Source: Candidatus Gastranaerophilales bacterium
Lineage (GTDB): Bacteria > Cyanobacteriota > Vampirovibrionia > Gastranaerophilales > Gastranaerophilaceae
Reading direction: 5' to 3'
NCBI GenBank assembly: GCA_944324255.1
Contig: CALUVM010000004.1
Coordinates: 1-64,000, forward strand
DNA length: 64,000 nt
Shown: positions 35,803 through 44,839 of the stretch, piece by piece
Position numbering within the stretch: the first letter of the stretch is position 1
Layout: each line of letters starts with the position of its first letter
Position numbers and translations under genes: made by a program
The notes under the pieces: model-generated
Databases searched by the model: none
What the model saw: only the letters and a program-made list of their open reading frames with translations
Told to the model about the DNA's origin: nothing

Positions 35803-36948
35803 ATGGAACGAAAAGAATTTGTCAACGCAAAAAGAATTGTTATAAAACTGGGAACTAATGTTTTAAGAAATGAAGACGGCGAAGTTGCCATATCAAGAAT
35901 TTATTCATTTATTGAAGATATGTCAAAACTTGTAAGACAGGGGAAAGAGGTTATTCTGGTAACAAGCGGAGCTGTAGGGCTCGGGAAAAAGAAGCTTAAC
36001 CTTGAATCTACTGATGAAGACGGGCTTAAGCAGGCGTGTGCCGCTATAGGTCAAAGCCGCCTGATGTCATTCTACGAGAACGGGTTCGGGATTTATGATA
36101 TTCCGATTGCGCAAATCCTTCTTACAGAAGATGATTTTTCTCTCCGTCACAGATATTTGAGCCTTAGAACAACATTAAATAAGATTCTGGAATTTGGAGT
36201 TGTTCCGATTATTAATCAGAATGATACAGTTTCTACAATTAAGATGAGTACGGTGCTTTCGGGTGTAAAAGTTTGTTTTTCCGATAATGACAAGCTTTCA
36301 GCACTTGTATCAAGCGAACTGGATGCGGATTTATTAATTCTATTATCTGATATTGACGGACTGTTTACAGCTAATCCTAAGACAAATCCTGATGCAAAAC
36401 TTATTCCGGAGGTTTGTAATGTAACAGATGAAATTATGTCGCTCGGAACAGATGCCTCCGAAGGCGGCAGAGGCGGAATGAGAACCAAGCTTGAAGCAGC
36501 AAAACTTGTTACAAGATTCGGCGGAAAAGTTCTTATTGCAAACGGTAAGATTCCATATGTTTTAAGCAAAATCTTTGAAGGTGAAAAAATCGGAACAATG
36601 TTCCTTCCGACAAAAGAAAATCTTCCTGATAAAAAACGCTGGATTGGATATGCAACCAATATAAGGGGGCAGCTTATTGTAAATGACGGAGCGAAAAAAG
36701 CCGTACTTGAAGAAAACTCAAGCCTTCTTCCTATCGGAATCATAAATGTTATAAATGATTTCAGACAGGGAGAGGTAGTTTCCATTTGTGATGAAAACAA
36801 TCAGGAATTTGCACGAGGAATGGTTAACTATAGTTCTGAAGAATGCAGAAAAATTGTAGGTGCTCATTCCGATAATATTGAAGATATTCTGGGCTACAAG
36901 AATTACGATGCTGTAGTCACAAGAGATAATATAACCAGTTTATTATAA
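35803..36948 (+). CDS. proB: glutamate 5-kinase
   Basis: A 381-residue protein with the amino-acid-kinase domain: KRIVIKLGTNVL, VILVTSGAVGLG, INQNDTVS, FSDNDKLSALVSSELDADLLILLSDIDGL, GRGGMRTKLEAA; and a C-terminal PUA domain (about 280-375). It performs the first step of proline synthesis. It starts 3 bp after the thrC stop without a clear Shine-Dalgarno, implying coupling. proA is not adjacent. Confidence 0.96.
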   Translation: MERKEFVNAKRIVIKLGTNVLRNEDGEVAISRIYSFIEDMSKLVRQGKEVILVTSGAVGLGKKKLNLESTDEDGLKQACAAIGQSRLMSFYENGFGIYDIPIAQILLTEDDFSLRHRYLSLRTTLNKILEFGVVPIINQNDTVSTIKMSTVLSGVKVCFSDNDKLSALVSSELDADLLILLSDIDGLFTANPKTNPDAKLIPEVCNVTDEIMSLGTDASEGGRGGMRTKLEAAKLVTRFGGKVLIANGKIPYVLSKIFEGEKIGTMFLPTKENLPDKKRWIGYATNIRGQLIVNDGAKKAVLEENSSLLPIGIINVINDFRQGEVVSICDENNQEFARGMVNYSSEECRKIVGAHSDNIEDILGYKNYDAVVTRDNITSLL

Positions 36949-37042
36949 TTTGCTAGAAATATTAAGAATTTTAAACCACGATAGCAAAAATATATTTTTT
37001 TGACCTTTCTTATTGAATATACATTATAAGAAAGGTTTTTTT

Positions 37043-38269
37043 ATGTTTATTAATCCAATATCAGCAGCTTCCACCCCGAAATATTCAAATACAACCTCTT
37101 TTAAAAAAGGTTTAAATCCGGAAGTAGCCAGAAATCAATACAAAATACTCTTGACTCAGGATATCTGGGCAGAAAAACTAAAGGTCAAACGTCCTGAAAC
37201 CCCTGTAGAAAAAGAGGTTCTGCTTGAAATTTTACAAAACAGAATGAAACTGGACAGATTTGCACGCTTGAATAACCTGCTGGCAAGATTAAAAACCAAA
37301 GTTGATTTTGCAAACAATATGATAGAAAACGATCCCGATAATCCTGATTTACCGGAACTGCTCAGGGAAATAAACAAGCAGGGTAATCTGGATTCTGTTT
37401 ATAAAACATTAAAGAAACAAATCCAGATGGAAGCTGCTAAACATAAACCGGCACTTGATTATTTTAAAAACATAGATAAGCTTGAAAGTGAATATTTAGA
37501 CAAACGTTTAATGAAATATTCAAGACTGGAAAAATTCTGGTATCAGATTGAAAAAAACAACCTGAATCCTGACGGTAAATATACTACCCGGGATTTAATC
37601 AGAATCATATCGGAAGAAAACAAACCTGAGCCAAAACAAACAGCTCCTTTGAATAAGAAACAACTTTTAGATAAAATGACCCGTCAGTATGAAGATATCC
37701 TGCTGGAGAGCCTTAATATTTATTCGAAGATAACAAACCATGATAAAGAAGCTTATGATGCAAAGAAAACTCTTGCAATTCTAAACCTCTCCGATCTTAA
37801 GCGTTTTCCTGAGATTACGCAGCAGGTCGGCAAAATGTGTGCAAATATCGAAAGTAAAATTACATACAAAGCTCAAAGACTTTCCGGATTAGGAATTTAT
37901 CCTATAGGAACCATTATGGATGATATGGTTTATATGAAAGCGGAAATAAGAAAAATGACAGATAACATTTCTCAATTAAAAGAACAACTTAATAAAAATC
38001 CAAACAATCAAGAAATTAAAACGGAAATTATTAATAAAGAAAACAAACTTAAAAAGATGAAAGAAAGCTGGGAAAAAGGATTAGAGCTCTCAATAGAATA
38101 TGAACAAAAAAACCGTCAAAAAATGATTGATAATAATCGTATTGAAGAATATGAATATTTAACAAATAAAAACAAAGTACTGAATAAATATAAAGAATAC
38201 TATCAGATAATGAAATCATCTGACGGCAAACTTCCGCCGTCAATCTGGAACGAAATACTGGAAGGATAA
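37043..38269 (+). CDS. hypothetical coiled-coil protein with INPI...TSFKKG N-terminus
   Basis: The ATG at 37043 has AAGAAAGG upstream and gives 408 residues starting MFINPISAASTPKYSNTTSFK. The body is almost entirely helical and highly charged (K, E, N, Q), with long coiled-coil-like stretches between about 300 and 400; no membrane segment or cysteine. I recognise no domain. The stop codon lies within the stem of a 17-bp terminator hairpin shared with the convergent hydrolase gene. A TTGACC lies about 40 nt before the start. Confidence 0.6.
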   Translation: MFINPISAASTPKYSNTTSFKKGLNPEVARNQYKILLTQDIWAEKLKVKRPETPVEKEVLLEILQNRMKLDRFARLNNLLARLKTKVDFANNMIENDPDNPDLPELLREINKQGNLDSVYKTLKKQIQMEAAKHKPALDYFKNIDKLESEYLDKRLMKYSRLEKFWYQIEKNNLNPDGKYTTRDLIRIISEENKPEPKQTAPLNKKQLLDKMTRQYEDILLESLNIYSKITNHDKEAYDAKKTLAILNLSDLKRFPEITQQVGKMCANIESKITYKAQRLSGLGIYPIGTIMDDMVYMKAEIRKMTDNISQLKEQLNKNPNNQEIKTEIINKENKLKKMKESWEKGLELSIEYEQKNRQKMIDNNRIEEYEYLTNKNKVLNKYKEYYQIMKSSDGKLPPSIWNEILEG

Positions 38270-38305
38270 CAAGAATCGCCGGTTTTATAACCGGCGATTC
38301 TTGTT
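38268..38305. terminator. 17-bp bidirectional terminator hairpin
   Basis: Perfect 17-bp stem from AACAAGAATCGCCGGTT with a TTAT loop, between the convergent genes ending at 38269 and 38310. The T-tracts are short on both sides, but the stem is very stable. Confidence 0.8.
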
Positions 38306-38309
38306 TATA

Positions 38310-39338
38310 CTATTTTAAATAAGTTCTAAAGAATGTTTCAATCTTATCAAACGGAATTTTATCCAGATTATCGTATAAGTCTACGTGGTTAGCACCTTCA
38401 ACTATATACAGCTCTTTGTTATCACCTTTAAGTTTTTTAAAAGCATCTTCCGAAAAGTAACGGCTGTGAGCGTTTTCACCGTGAATCATCAGTACGGCAT
38501 TTCTAATTTCATCACTGTAAGCTAATATCGGCATATTTATTAATGACAGAGATGAAGTTGTATTCCAGCCTCCGTTTGAACCGATTGAACGTTTATGGAA
38601 TCCTCTTTCTGTCTTATAGTAATTTACATAGTCTTTAACAAACTGTGGTTCATCACCGGTTAATTTATCCGGAAGTCCCTGTGCTTTAGCGTATGTTCCG
38701 GTTTTAAAATCTTCCGTTCTTTGTTTATTGAGCTGTTCTTTCATCTGATAACGGGCATCAGGGTCAATTGTATCGTTGTAGCCTCTTGCTGTAACCCTTG
38801 TCATATCATACATTGTAACAGTTACGGTGCCTTTGATTCTTGTATCTATAGCCGCAGCATTTAATCCGAACCCTCCGAAACCGCAAATACCTATAATACC
38901 GATTCTATCCGGATTAATATCTTTTCTGGTGCTTAAATAATCAACAGCGGCAGAAAAATCTTCCGTATTAATATCCGGAGAAGCTACATCCCTCGGCTCC
39001 CCTCCGCTTTCACCCGTATAAGACGGGTCAAAAGCAAGTGCAGCGAATCCTCTTTCTGCCATTGTCTGGGCATATCTTCCCGAAACCTGTTCTTTTACAG
39101 CACCAAAAGGTCCCGATACTGCAATGGCTGCCATTTTTGTTTCCGGTTTTTCTTTTGGCAGATATAAATCCCCGACAAGCGTGATTCCATATCTGTTTTT
39201 GAAGCTTACTTTTTGGATATCAACTTTATCGCTTTTAGCAAAAGTCTTGTCCCAGTCTTTTTGTTTTGCATTACTCATTGTTGTTCCTCCCAGAATTAAA
39301 ATCATTGCTGTCAAACTTATTAATACTTTTTTTAACAT
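38310..39338 (-). CDS. exported alpha/beta hydrolase with GxCxG nucleophile motif
   Basis: A 342-residue protein with a signal peptide (LKKVLISLTAMILILGGTTMSNA) and an alpha/beta hydrolase fold: GDLYLPKE, FDPSYTGESGG, the nucleophile elbow GICGFGGF (~residues 148-155), and a C-terminal GANHVDLYD with the catalytic histidine. The elbow carries cysteine where serine is usual, as in dienelactone-hydrolase-like enzymes and the YcjY group. The substrate is unknown. It is followed by a shared terminator and preceded 15 bp upstream by the acetyltransferase gene. Confidence 0.75.
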   Translation of the reverse strand: MLKKVLISLTAMILILGGTTMSNAKQKDWDKTFAKSDKVDIQKVSFKNRYGITLVGDLYLPKEKPETKMAAIAVSGPFGAVKEQVSGRYAQTMAERGFAALAFDPSYTGESGGEPRDVASPDINTEDFSAAVDYLSTRKDINPDRIGIIGICGFGGFGLNAAAIDTRIKGTVTVTMYDMTRVTARGYNDTIDPDARYQMKEQLNKQRTEDFKTGTYAKAQGLPDKLTGDEPQFVKDYVNYYKTERGFHKRSIGSNGGWNTTSSLSLINMPILAYSDEIRNAVLMIHGENAHSRYFSEDAFKKLKGDNKELYIVEGANHVDLYDNLDKIPFDKIETFFRTYLK

Positions 39339-39353
39339 TTATACCCCGCTTTT

Positions 39354-39923
39354 TTATTCCTTCAATGTATTTATCTTCCTCGCCGGATTTCCCGCAACAA
39401 TTGTATTTGCCGGAACATCTTTTGTAACGACACTTCCGGCTCCGATAATCGCACCGTCTTCGATTGTTATACCTGCTAAAACGGTTACATCCGAACCTAT
39501 CCATACATTATTGCCTATTTTTATCGGCTCAGGATACATTGCAGCACGATTAGCCGGATTGAAATCATGATTAATAGTAGCTAATGTAACATTGTGACCT
39601 ATAAGACAGTTATTGCCGATTCTTATTCCGCCCTGATCCTGAAACTTACAGCATGCATTTATAAATACATTTTTGCCTACTCTGATATTTTTTCCGCAAT
39701 CAGTATAAAACGGCGGAAATAACCTGAAGGACGGGTCAACATCGACTCCCGTAAGCTTGGAAAATAATTTTATAAGCTCTTCAGGAGTATGATATTTATT
39801 ATTAATTTCCATTGTTATTTGAATCGCTTCCTGTGCAAGTTTGTGAAACATTCCCAGTATTTCTGAATCTGATTCAACTTTTTGTCCGCTTTCCATATAT
39901 TCTAAAAATTCTTTCACATCCAT
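39354..39923 (-). CDS. hexapeptide-repeat sugar O-acetyltransferase (maltose/galactoside type)
   Basis: A 189-residue protein with an N-terminal maltose-acetyltransferase-like helical region and the left-handed beta-helix: [81 protein letters not shown]. The H in TINHD is the expected catalytic histidine. It acetylates a sugar hydroxyl with acetyl-CoA. Upstream lies a decayed repeat and a heptamer array. Confidence 0.9.
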   Translation of the reverse strand: MDVKEFLEYMESGQKVESDSEILGMFHKLAQEAIQITMEINNKYHTPEELIKLFSKLTGVDVDPSFRLFPPFYTDCGKNIRVGKNVFINACCKFQDQGGIRIGNNCLIGHNVTLATINHDFNPANRAAMYPEPIKIGNNVWIGSDVTVLAGITIEDGAIIGAGSVVTKDVPANTIVAGNPARKINTLKE

Positions 39924-39945
39924 TTTTCTTTTATAACCTTTTGTC

Positions 39946-40038
39946 GTGAAACATTTTGTTCTACCTTTCCTCTCCCTAAAAAGAGGAAGCTATTTCATAT
40001 TCACTTAATTACTTTTATTCACTAGTCACTACTATTCA
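39946..40038. repeat. decayed 100-bp repeat edge and TAGTCAC array
   Basis: TTTTGTCGTGAAACATTTTG at about 39949 resembles the start of the 100-bp repeat (TTTTGTCGGGAGACATTCCT). TTCACTTAATTAC...TTCACTAGTCAC follows at about 40000-40038 and overlaps the stop of the next hydrolase gene. A small CCTCT/AGAGG hairpin lies between. Confidence 0.45.
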
Positions 40039-40921
40039 CCGCTACAGACAAATATGCCCGCTCCAAATTTTTGATAACACACTCTAAGACAGTTTCTGCA
40101 TATTCTCTATGTTTTCCATAGAAAATATGGGATGCATCCGGTACAACTATTACTCTGTTCCTTTCTGGATATTTGCAATATGAGTTAATTTTTTCCATAA
40201 ACCCTTTAGGGTCACCGTTTGTAAGACTGTCTTTTTCCCCGATAATAAATGCACCGTTCACTTTAATAGAGTTAAGTGAGTTTGTTTCACCCTCACCGCT
40301 TATAACAGGGCAGTTTTTAAGATTAAAAGCATTATAGAATCCTAAAACAGTATTGGCGCACATTGGAGAAAATCCGCCGAAAAGCTTCGGTAAAATATCG
40401 TTTCCTCTGCCTTCTTGAACGTATTGTTTTGCAAGTTCAATACATTCTTTAACATCCGGCATAACCTCAAACCAGTATGCTAAATCAACAGGAGCTGATA
40501 CTATAAAATAATCAACAAAATTATCAGAAGTATTCCCGAGGTAGTTAATAATTTTATTTGAGCCTAAAGAATGTCCGGCAAGAACAATATTCTTAAACCC
40601 GAGTTCTTTTGCGTATTTAACATATGCTTCCGTATCTTCATACGCAAGAGAAAAATCATCATCAACAACCCCTGTATATTTTTGTTTTCCGGTAGAAAAA
40701 TCCGAATACGCAATGCAGGAAAACGCATCCATTGCATGTCTTGCAATACAGGCAATATTATTTGCACTCAAAAGCTCACCTGTTGATACAAGCAGGTCAT
40801 TTTGAAACACGTTAGAACATATACCGCTCATTATAATAACAACGGTATCCATTTTATTATCACCCCACATTGCGCCCTTTAGTTCCAAACCCCGGGGAGT
40901 ATTAACTCTTATTATTTCCAT
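40022..40921 (-). CDS. alpha/beta hydrolase (serine type)
   Basis: The ATG at 40921 has AAGAAAGGAA upstream; 299 residues. Alpha/beta hydrolase features: VVIIMSGICSNVF, the nucleophile elbow LAGHSLGSNKI (~residue 115), and DASHIFYGKH with the catalytic histidine. No signal peptide. It is divergent from the LysR-type gene with ~140 bp between the starts, the classic arrangement of a regulator and its target. Confidence 0.75.
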   Translation of the reverse strand: MEIIRVNTPRGLELKGAMWGDNKMDTVVIIMSGICSNVFQNDLLVSTGELLSANNIACIARHAMDAFSCIAYSDFSTGKQKYTGVVDDDFSLAYEDTEAYVKYAKELGFKNIVLAGHSLGSNKIINYLGNTSDNFVDYFIVSAPVDLAYWFEVMPDVKECIELAKQYVQEGRGNDILPKLFGGFSPMCANTVLGFYNAFNLKNCPVISGEGETNSLNSIKVNGAFIIGEKDSLTNGDPKGFMEKINSYCKYPERNRVIVVPDASHIFYGKHREYAETVLECVIKNLERAYLSVAVNSSD

Positions 40922-41026
40922 GATTGTTCCTTTCTTGTTTTCTGACAAAAATAATCAAGGTTCGTACTTATATTATTTACCCCTTTTTTAAAATAGCAAA
41001 TACTTATATTACATATTTAAATATGC

Positions 41027-41055
41027 TTGACGGGCATAGTTAGATAATATATGAT
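41027..41055 (+). promoter_or_regulatory. lysR promoter, probably leaderless
   Basis: TTGACG (41027-41032), exactly 17-nt spacer, TATGAT (41050-41055), then 6 nt to the ATG at 41062. No Shine-Dalgarno is present between. Confidence 0.65.
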
Positions 41056-41061
41056 GGATGT

Positions 41062-41955
41062 ATGGAAATAAGAGTACTAAAATACTTTTTAACCGTTGCA
41101 AGAGAAGGAAGCATAACGGGTGCCGCTAACTCACTTCATCTTACCCAGCCGACACTTTCACGCCAGTTGCATGACTTGGAAAAAAAGCTCGGACAAAAGC
41201 TATTCGTAAGAGGAAAATATAGAGTTTCCCTGACTTCTGAAGGAATGCTGCTCCAAAAAAGAGCGCAGGAAATTGTTGATATGGTCGAAAAAACAGAAGA
41301 AGAATTCAGTTCACTAAAAAACATTCTTGCAGGTGATATTTATATAGGCTGCGGCGAAACGGATTCCATGAAATATATTGCAGAGGTTATAAAAGAGATA
41401 CAGAACAGTTATCCTGAAATTAAATTTCACCTCTATAGCGGAAACGCCGAGGATGTGACCGAAAAATTAGACAGAGGGCTGCTGGATTTTGGTGTTCTGA
41501 TTCAGCCGATTGACTTATCTAAATATGACCGTATAGAACTTCCGGAGAAAGATCTCTGGGGAGTTGTAATGAGAAAGGACAGCCCGCTTGCCAAAAAGAA
41601 GTTTGTAGAATTATCTGACTTAAAAGATTTACCCCTTATCGTATCCCGTCAAATGACACCTAAATATTCAGCAAGCAGCGGTTTTTTAGACTGGTTCGGG
41701 AGTGAATTTGAAAACCTGAATATCAAAGCCACATATAATCTGATTTTTAATGCGGGAATTATGGTAGAAGCAGGAATCGGCTACGCAATTACTCTTGATA
41801 AACTCATTAACACATCAGGAAATCTTCGATTTCGACCTCTCAAACCTAAGCTTGAATCAGGACTGGATATTGTCTGGAAGAAAAATCAGATATTTTCTCC
41901 TGCCGCAAGGTTGTTTTTAGAAAAACTGGAAAATAAACTCGTAAGACAAATTTAA
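41062..41955 (+). CDS. LysR-type transcriptional regulator
   Basis: A 297-residue protein with the LysR helix-turn-helix at 1-60 (FLTVAREGSITGAANSLHLTQPTLSRQLHDLEKKLGQKLF) and a LysR substrate-binding domain (~90-295). The effector is unknown. It is divergent from the minus-strand hydrolase-acetyltransferase-hydrolase genes and probably controls them. Its 3' end overlaps the convergent secreted-protein gene by 4 bp. Confidence 0.93.
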   Translation: MEIRVLKYFLTVAREGSITGAANSLHLTQPTLSRQLHDLEKKLGQKLFVRGKYRVSLTSEGMLLQKRAQEIVDMVEKTEEEFSSLKNILAGDIYIGCGETDSMKYIAEVIKEIQNSYPEIKFHLYSGNAEDVTEKLDRGLLDFGVLIQPIDLSKYDRIELPEKDLWGVVMRKDSPLAKKKFVELSDLKDLPLIVSRQMTPKYSASSGFLDWFGSEFENLNIKATYNLIFNAGIMVEAGIGYAITLDKLINTSGNLRFRPLKPKLESGLDIVWKKNQIFSPAARLFLEKLENKLVRQI

Positions 41956-42740
41956 TTTTCAATAAAAAGATTCATAAATTCAATATCATCATAATCAATA
42001 TACGCAGTCTGCATTAAGTTTCTGCCGGTTTTTATTGTAACTTCGTTTGCCTGATTTCTCTTGATAAGATTTGCAGGGATTTTTATTCTCTGTCCGTCCC
42101 CGTTAATCTGGATTTCAGAAATACGGTTCCCGTTAAAATACACCTCGGGCGGTGAAGCAAAAGCATTAACTATCCGGTTTTGCCCTATAGAGCGTGCCAT
42201 CTGTGTATCAATACCTATAATTGAACCTATTACAAGAAAAATAGGTTTATCGAATTTTACATTCTTTATCTGGAATTTTTTTGTATAAAAAGGACCGATA
42301 CTTGCCATCCTGAATTCTCCGGCATTAGCGGAAAGGTCAGAATAATTGTTGTCCCCGAGATGATACATATTATTGTCAAGAACCATTGCATCCCCGTTGG
42401 TTTTTTCAATTCCTATCACAATCGGGGCAGCAACTGTCCGGTCAGTAATCGTAACAGAAAACGGTTTGTAATTCTTCTTCTCAACAGACATAATACTTGT
42501 ACCGTTGATTTGCGTATCAAGTTCAAAATACCCTTCCGCATCCGTTGTTGTTGAATACCGCTCCTTAGGCAGAGTTATTTTAGCCCCGTCAACACCGGCA
42601 CCTGTTTTTTTGTCTACAATTCTGCTTGAATTTCCTCTTCCCTGAGCAGAAACTCCCCCTTCAAAAGTAGATGCTGCATAGGTTTGCAGTGGAATAGTTA
42701 AAAATATAAATAAAACAGTTAAACTTAAGATTTTTTTCAT
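41952..42740 (-). CDS. exported protein with carboxypeptidase-regulatory-like domain
   Basis: A 262-residue protein with a signal peptide (KKILSLTVLFIFLTIPLQTYAA) and an Ig-like carboxypeptidase-regulatory domain (~40-110: VDKKTGAGVDGAKITLPKERYSTTTDAEGYFELDT). The C-terminal ~140 residues look beta-rich, with PPEVYFNGNRISEIQINGDGQRIKIPANLI, as in a carbohydrate- or cell-surface-binding domain. It is likely secreted or surface-bound. Upstream lie three palindromic operator-like sites and an XRE gene. Confidence 0.65.
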   Translation of the reverse strand: MKKILSLTVLFIFLTIPLQTYAASTFEGGVSAQGRGNSSRIVDKKTGAGVDGAKITLPKERYSTTTDAEGYFELDTQINGTSIMSVEKKNYKPFSVTITDRTVAAPIVIGIEKTNGDAMVLDNNMYHLGDNNYSDLSANAGEFRMASIGPFYTKKFQIKNVKFDKPIFLVIGSIIGIDTQMARSIGQNRIVNAFASPPEVYFNGNRISEIQINGDGQRIKIPANLIKRNQANEVTIKTGRNLMQTAYIDYDDIEFMNLFIEN

Positions 42741-42843
42741 ACAATTATTATTTTTCTTTCAGTTATAAATAAATATCCGTCATATTCTTTTTTATAAGGA
42801 TATTTTTTTAAAAGTAAAAATAATAATTAAAGTTAAAACAGAT

Positions 42844-42875
42844 AAGCTTCTGCACAACATGTTGTGCAGAAGCTT
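42844..42875. promoter_or_regulatory. perfect 32-bp palindrome (operator-like site 1)
   Basis: AAGCTTCTGCACAACA is followed immediately by its exact complement, so arms are 16 bp with no loop. Its core GCACAACATGTTGTGC recurs, slightly altered, twice more in the next 95 bp. It lies about 105 bp upstream of the exported-protein start. Confidence 0.75.
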
Positions 42876-42908
42876 GTAATCATCACCTTGCTGCCGGACA
42901 AAACTTGT

Positions 42909-42924
42909 GCACAATATATTATGC
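42909..42924. promoter_or_regulatory. operator-like site 2
   Basis: GCACAATATATTATGC, one mismatch from a perfect 16-bp palindrome and sharing the GCACAA half-site with site 1. A second 10-bp palindrome TTGTGCACAA overlaps it at 42906-42915. Confidence 0.6.
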
Positions 42925-42951
42925 GCAAACAGTTGTAACCTTAATTAGTCT

Positions 42952-42967
42952 GAACAATATATTGTGC
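42952..42967. promoter_or_regulatory. operator-like site 3
   Basis: GAACAATATATTGTGC, again one mismatch from perfect symmetry. It ends 5 bp before the stop codon of the XRE regulator gene. Confidence 0.6.
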
Positions 42968-42972
42968 ATCAA

Positions 42973-43248
42973 CTATTCATCAATTAGGGTAAAATCTTCA
43001 CCTAAAACCTTTTCTATTTCCGCAACCAGCTCCGAACATTTAATACCATATGCATTAGCAATTTCCCATAAAGTTATAAATTTGCATTGTACTTCAGCCC
43101 TTTCCACCCTCAAAACAGTACTTTTTTCAATCCCATAACTATCTGCAAATTTACTTGCAGATAATCCGGTAACTTCTTTGCGCATATGTTTTATCACATA
43201 TGCTACAGCTCGGGTTAATTGTAAAGTTTTATCCGTAACATGTTGCAT
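42973..43248 (-). CDS. XRE-family helix-turn-helix regulator
   Basis: A 91-residue protein that is essentially one XRE domain: TRAVAYVIKHMRKE...LSASKFADSYGIEKSTVLRVERAEVQCKFITLWEIANAYGIKCSEL. Such proteins are DNA-binding repressors. A related half-palindrome GTAACATGTTGC (43235-43246) overlaps its own start codon and the three sites above lie downstream, between it and the exported-protein gene, which suggests autoregulation and control of that gene. A 12-bp palindrome GGCATATATGCC is ~40 bp upstream of the start. The Shine-Dalgarno is weak. Confidence 0.82.
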   Translation of the reverse strand: MQHVTDKTLQLTRAVAYVIKHMRKEVTGLSASKFADSYGIEKSTVLRVERAEVQCKFITLWEIANAYGIKCSELVAEIEKVLGEDFTLIDE

Positions 43249-43365
43249 AAGCTTATCGTACCTGATAAACTCAAAGTATCTGGGGCATATATGCCTCGTT
43301 TTGATATCATAAATTATATTTGTATATTGGTAAATTGTAGTTTAAATATCTAAAAGGAGAATCTT

Positions 43366-43737
43366 ATGTTAGAAAAAAACAGAAAAACAGTTCAATCAGT
43401 TTATGAAAAATTAGCGGGATACTGCAGCAATATTGATGTTGAAAACACCGGAAAAACTAAAGATGAACATGTTTATTTGAAAGAATTTTCAACAAATGAT
43501 TTTAATTTTATTAAAAATCATTTTCATTATGATGTGCTAAAAAATATAAAGGCTTTTAAATCAAAAGAAAATCAAATTCAACTGGAATATACACTCTATA
43601 ATCCGTATGACAAAGAAACCTTGATTATGACTTTTATTAACAACAATAATGTGCTTAGTATACAAAGCCTGTTTGATAATGCAAAAAATATGGAAAAAGA
43701 AATCTCAGATAAATTTAATATCTGTTTTCAATCTTAA
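43366..43737 (+). CDS. hypothetical protein
   Basis: A 123-residue cytoplasmic-looking protein with a strong AAAGGAG site before the ATG. Predicted mixed helix and strand, rich in N and K; no membrane segment, two or three cysteines, no known motif. It is divergent from the XRE regulator and converges on mraY with a 15-bp gap. Function unknown. Confidence 0.6.
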   Translation: MLEKNRKTVQSVYEKLAGYCSNIDVENTGKTKDEHVYLKEFSTNDFNFIKNHFHYDVLKNIKAFKSKENQIQLEYTLYNPYDKETLIMTFINNNNVLSIQSLFDNAKNMEKEISDKFNICFQS

Positions 43738-43752
43738 TTAATCGTCAGCAGC

Positions 43753-44712
43753 TTAAAAAATCAGATATAAAACTACGGCAATTACCGACAGAATAAAGGA
43801 AACGAGAGTAAACTCTTTTACTATTCTTATTTCGCTATGCCCTGAAAGTTCAAAGTGGTGATGAATCGGGGACATTTTAAAAATTCTTTTACCGGTGAGT
43901 TTGAAACTCGTAACCTGTAATATTACGGAAAGAGCTTCTATAACAAACATCCCGCCGAATATTGCAAGTAAAAGCTCGCATCTTCCCAGTATCGCAAGAG
44001 TTCCCAGCAAGCCGCCCAGAGCAAGAGAACCTGTATCACCCATAAATACTTGAGCTTTCGGCTTGTTGTATTTCAAAAATCCTATAGAAGCACCGATTAC
44101 GGCTGCGCACACAATTGCAACAACTTGATGTCCGCCGAGGTATGAAATAATTCCGCAGGCAAGAAAAGCAGGAATCCCTACTGATGCCGCAAGTCCGTCC
44201 AATCCGTCGGTAAGATTATAAGCATTTGATGCACCGGTTACAACAAAAACAGCTAATACAGGATAGAAAATTCCTATATCAAAATAATATTGCCCGAAAG
44301 TAACAACAGTTCCGTAACTCTGCATTGCAAAAAATGCCGGAATAAGCGCAATAAGAATCTGCCTTAAAAGCTTGCCTCTCGGACTCAGACCTTTATTTTC
44401 ATGTCCTTTAATCTTTAAATAATCATCCTGAAATCCTGCAAGAGCCATAAAAAACAGCGTTATAATTATAATCCAGGCAGATGTGTCCATCTTCTCCGCC
44501 ATCAAAAGAGTTATTATTGAAGAAATAATGATTGCAAGTATAATAAATACTCCGCCTGTTGTCGGAGTACCTTGCTTCTTGGCATGAGCTTCCGGTGCAA
44601 GATCAAGAACATACTGTCCTATTGTTTTCTTTTTCAAAAAATCTATATACGGAACTCCGAGAAGCAGACACAATACCATACTCAAAAGTACTGCAACAGC
44701 AATCATTATCAT
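43753..44712 (-). CDS. mraY: phospho-N-acetylmuramoyl-pentapeptide transferase
   Basis: A 319-residue polytopic membrane enzyme with the MraY signatures: KKQGTPTTGGVFII, GFQDDYLK, NAYNLTDGLDGLA (catalytic aspartates), VFMGDTGSLALGG and the C-terminal SPIHHHFELSGHSE. It makes lipid I in peptidoglycan synthesis. GGAGA precedes the ATG. It is alone, away from a mur/dcw cluster. Confidence 0.96.
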   Translation of the reverse strand: MIMIAVAVLLSMVLCLLLGVPYIDFLKKKTIGQYVLDLAPEAHAKKQGTPTTGGVFIILAIIISSIITLLMAEKMDTSAWIIIITLFFMALAGFQDDYLKIKGHENKGLSPRGKLLRQILIALIPAFFAMQSYGTVVTFGQYYFDIGIFYPVLAVFVVTGASNAYNLTDGLDGLAASVGIPAFLACGIISYLGGHQVVAIVCAAVIGASIGFLKYNKPKAQVFMGDTGSLALGGLLGTLAILGRCELLLAIFGGMFVIEALSVILQVTSFKLTGKRIFKMSPIHHHFELSGHSEIRIVKEFTLVSFILSVIAVVLYLIF

Positions 44713-44804
44713 AAATCCATCTCCTTATTTTATTAATATTATACCTGAAAAGTAAAATAATTAAATGGTATGTAAAAGACCCTTGTTATCTAAAATCTGC
44801 CCTC

Positions 44805-44833
44805 TTGATTAATTTCTCATCCTCGTTTAAAAT
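44805..44833 (+). promoter_or_regulatory. promoter of the glycogen-synthase-like gene, probably leaderless
   Basis: TTGATT (44805-44810), 17-nt spacer, TAAAAT (44828-44833), then 6 nt to the ATG at 44840; no Shine-Dalgarno. Confidence 0.6.
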
Positions 44834-44839
44834 TGCGTT

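Noticed and set aside
42905-43138. Plus-strand ORF antisense to the XRE gene
   Set aside because: It runs through the operator palindromes, lacks a ribosome-binding site and is a shadow of the XRE reading frame.
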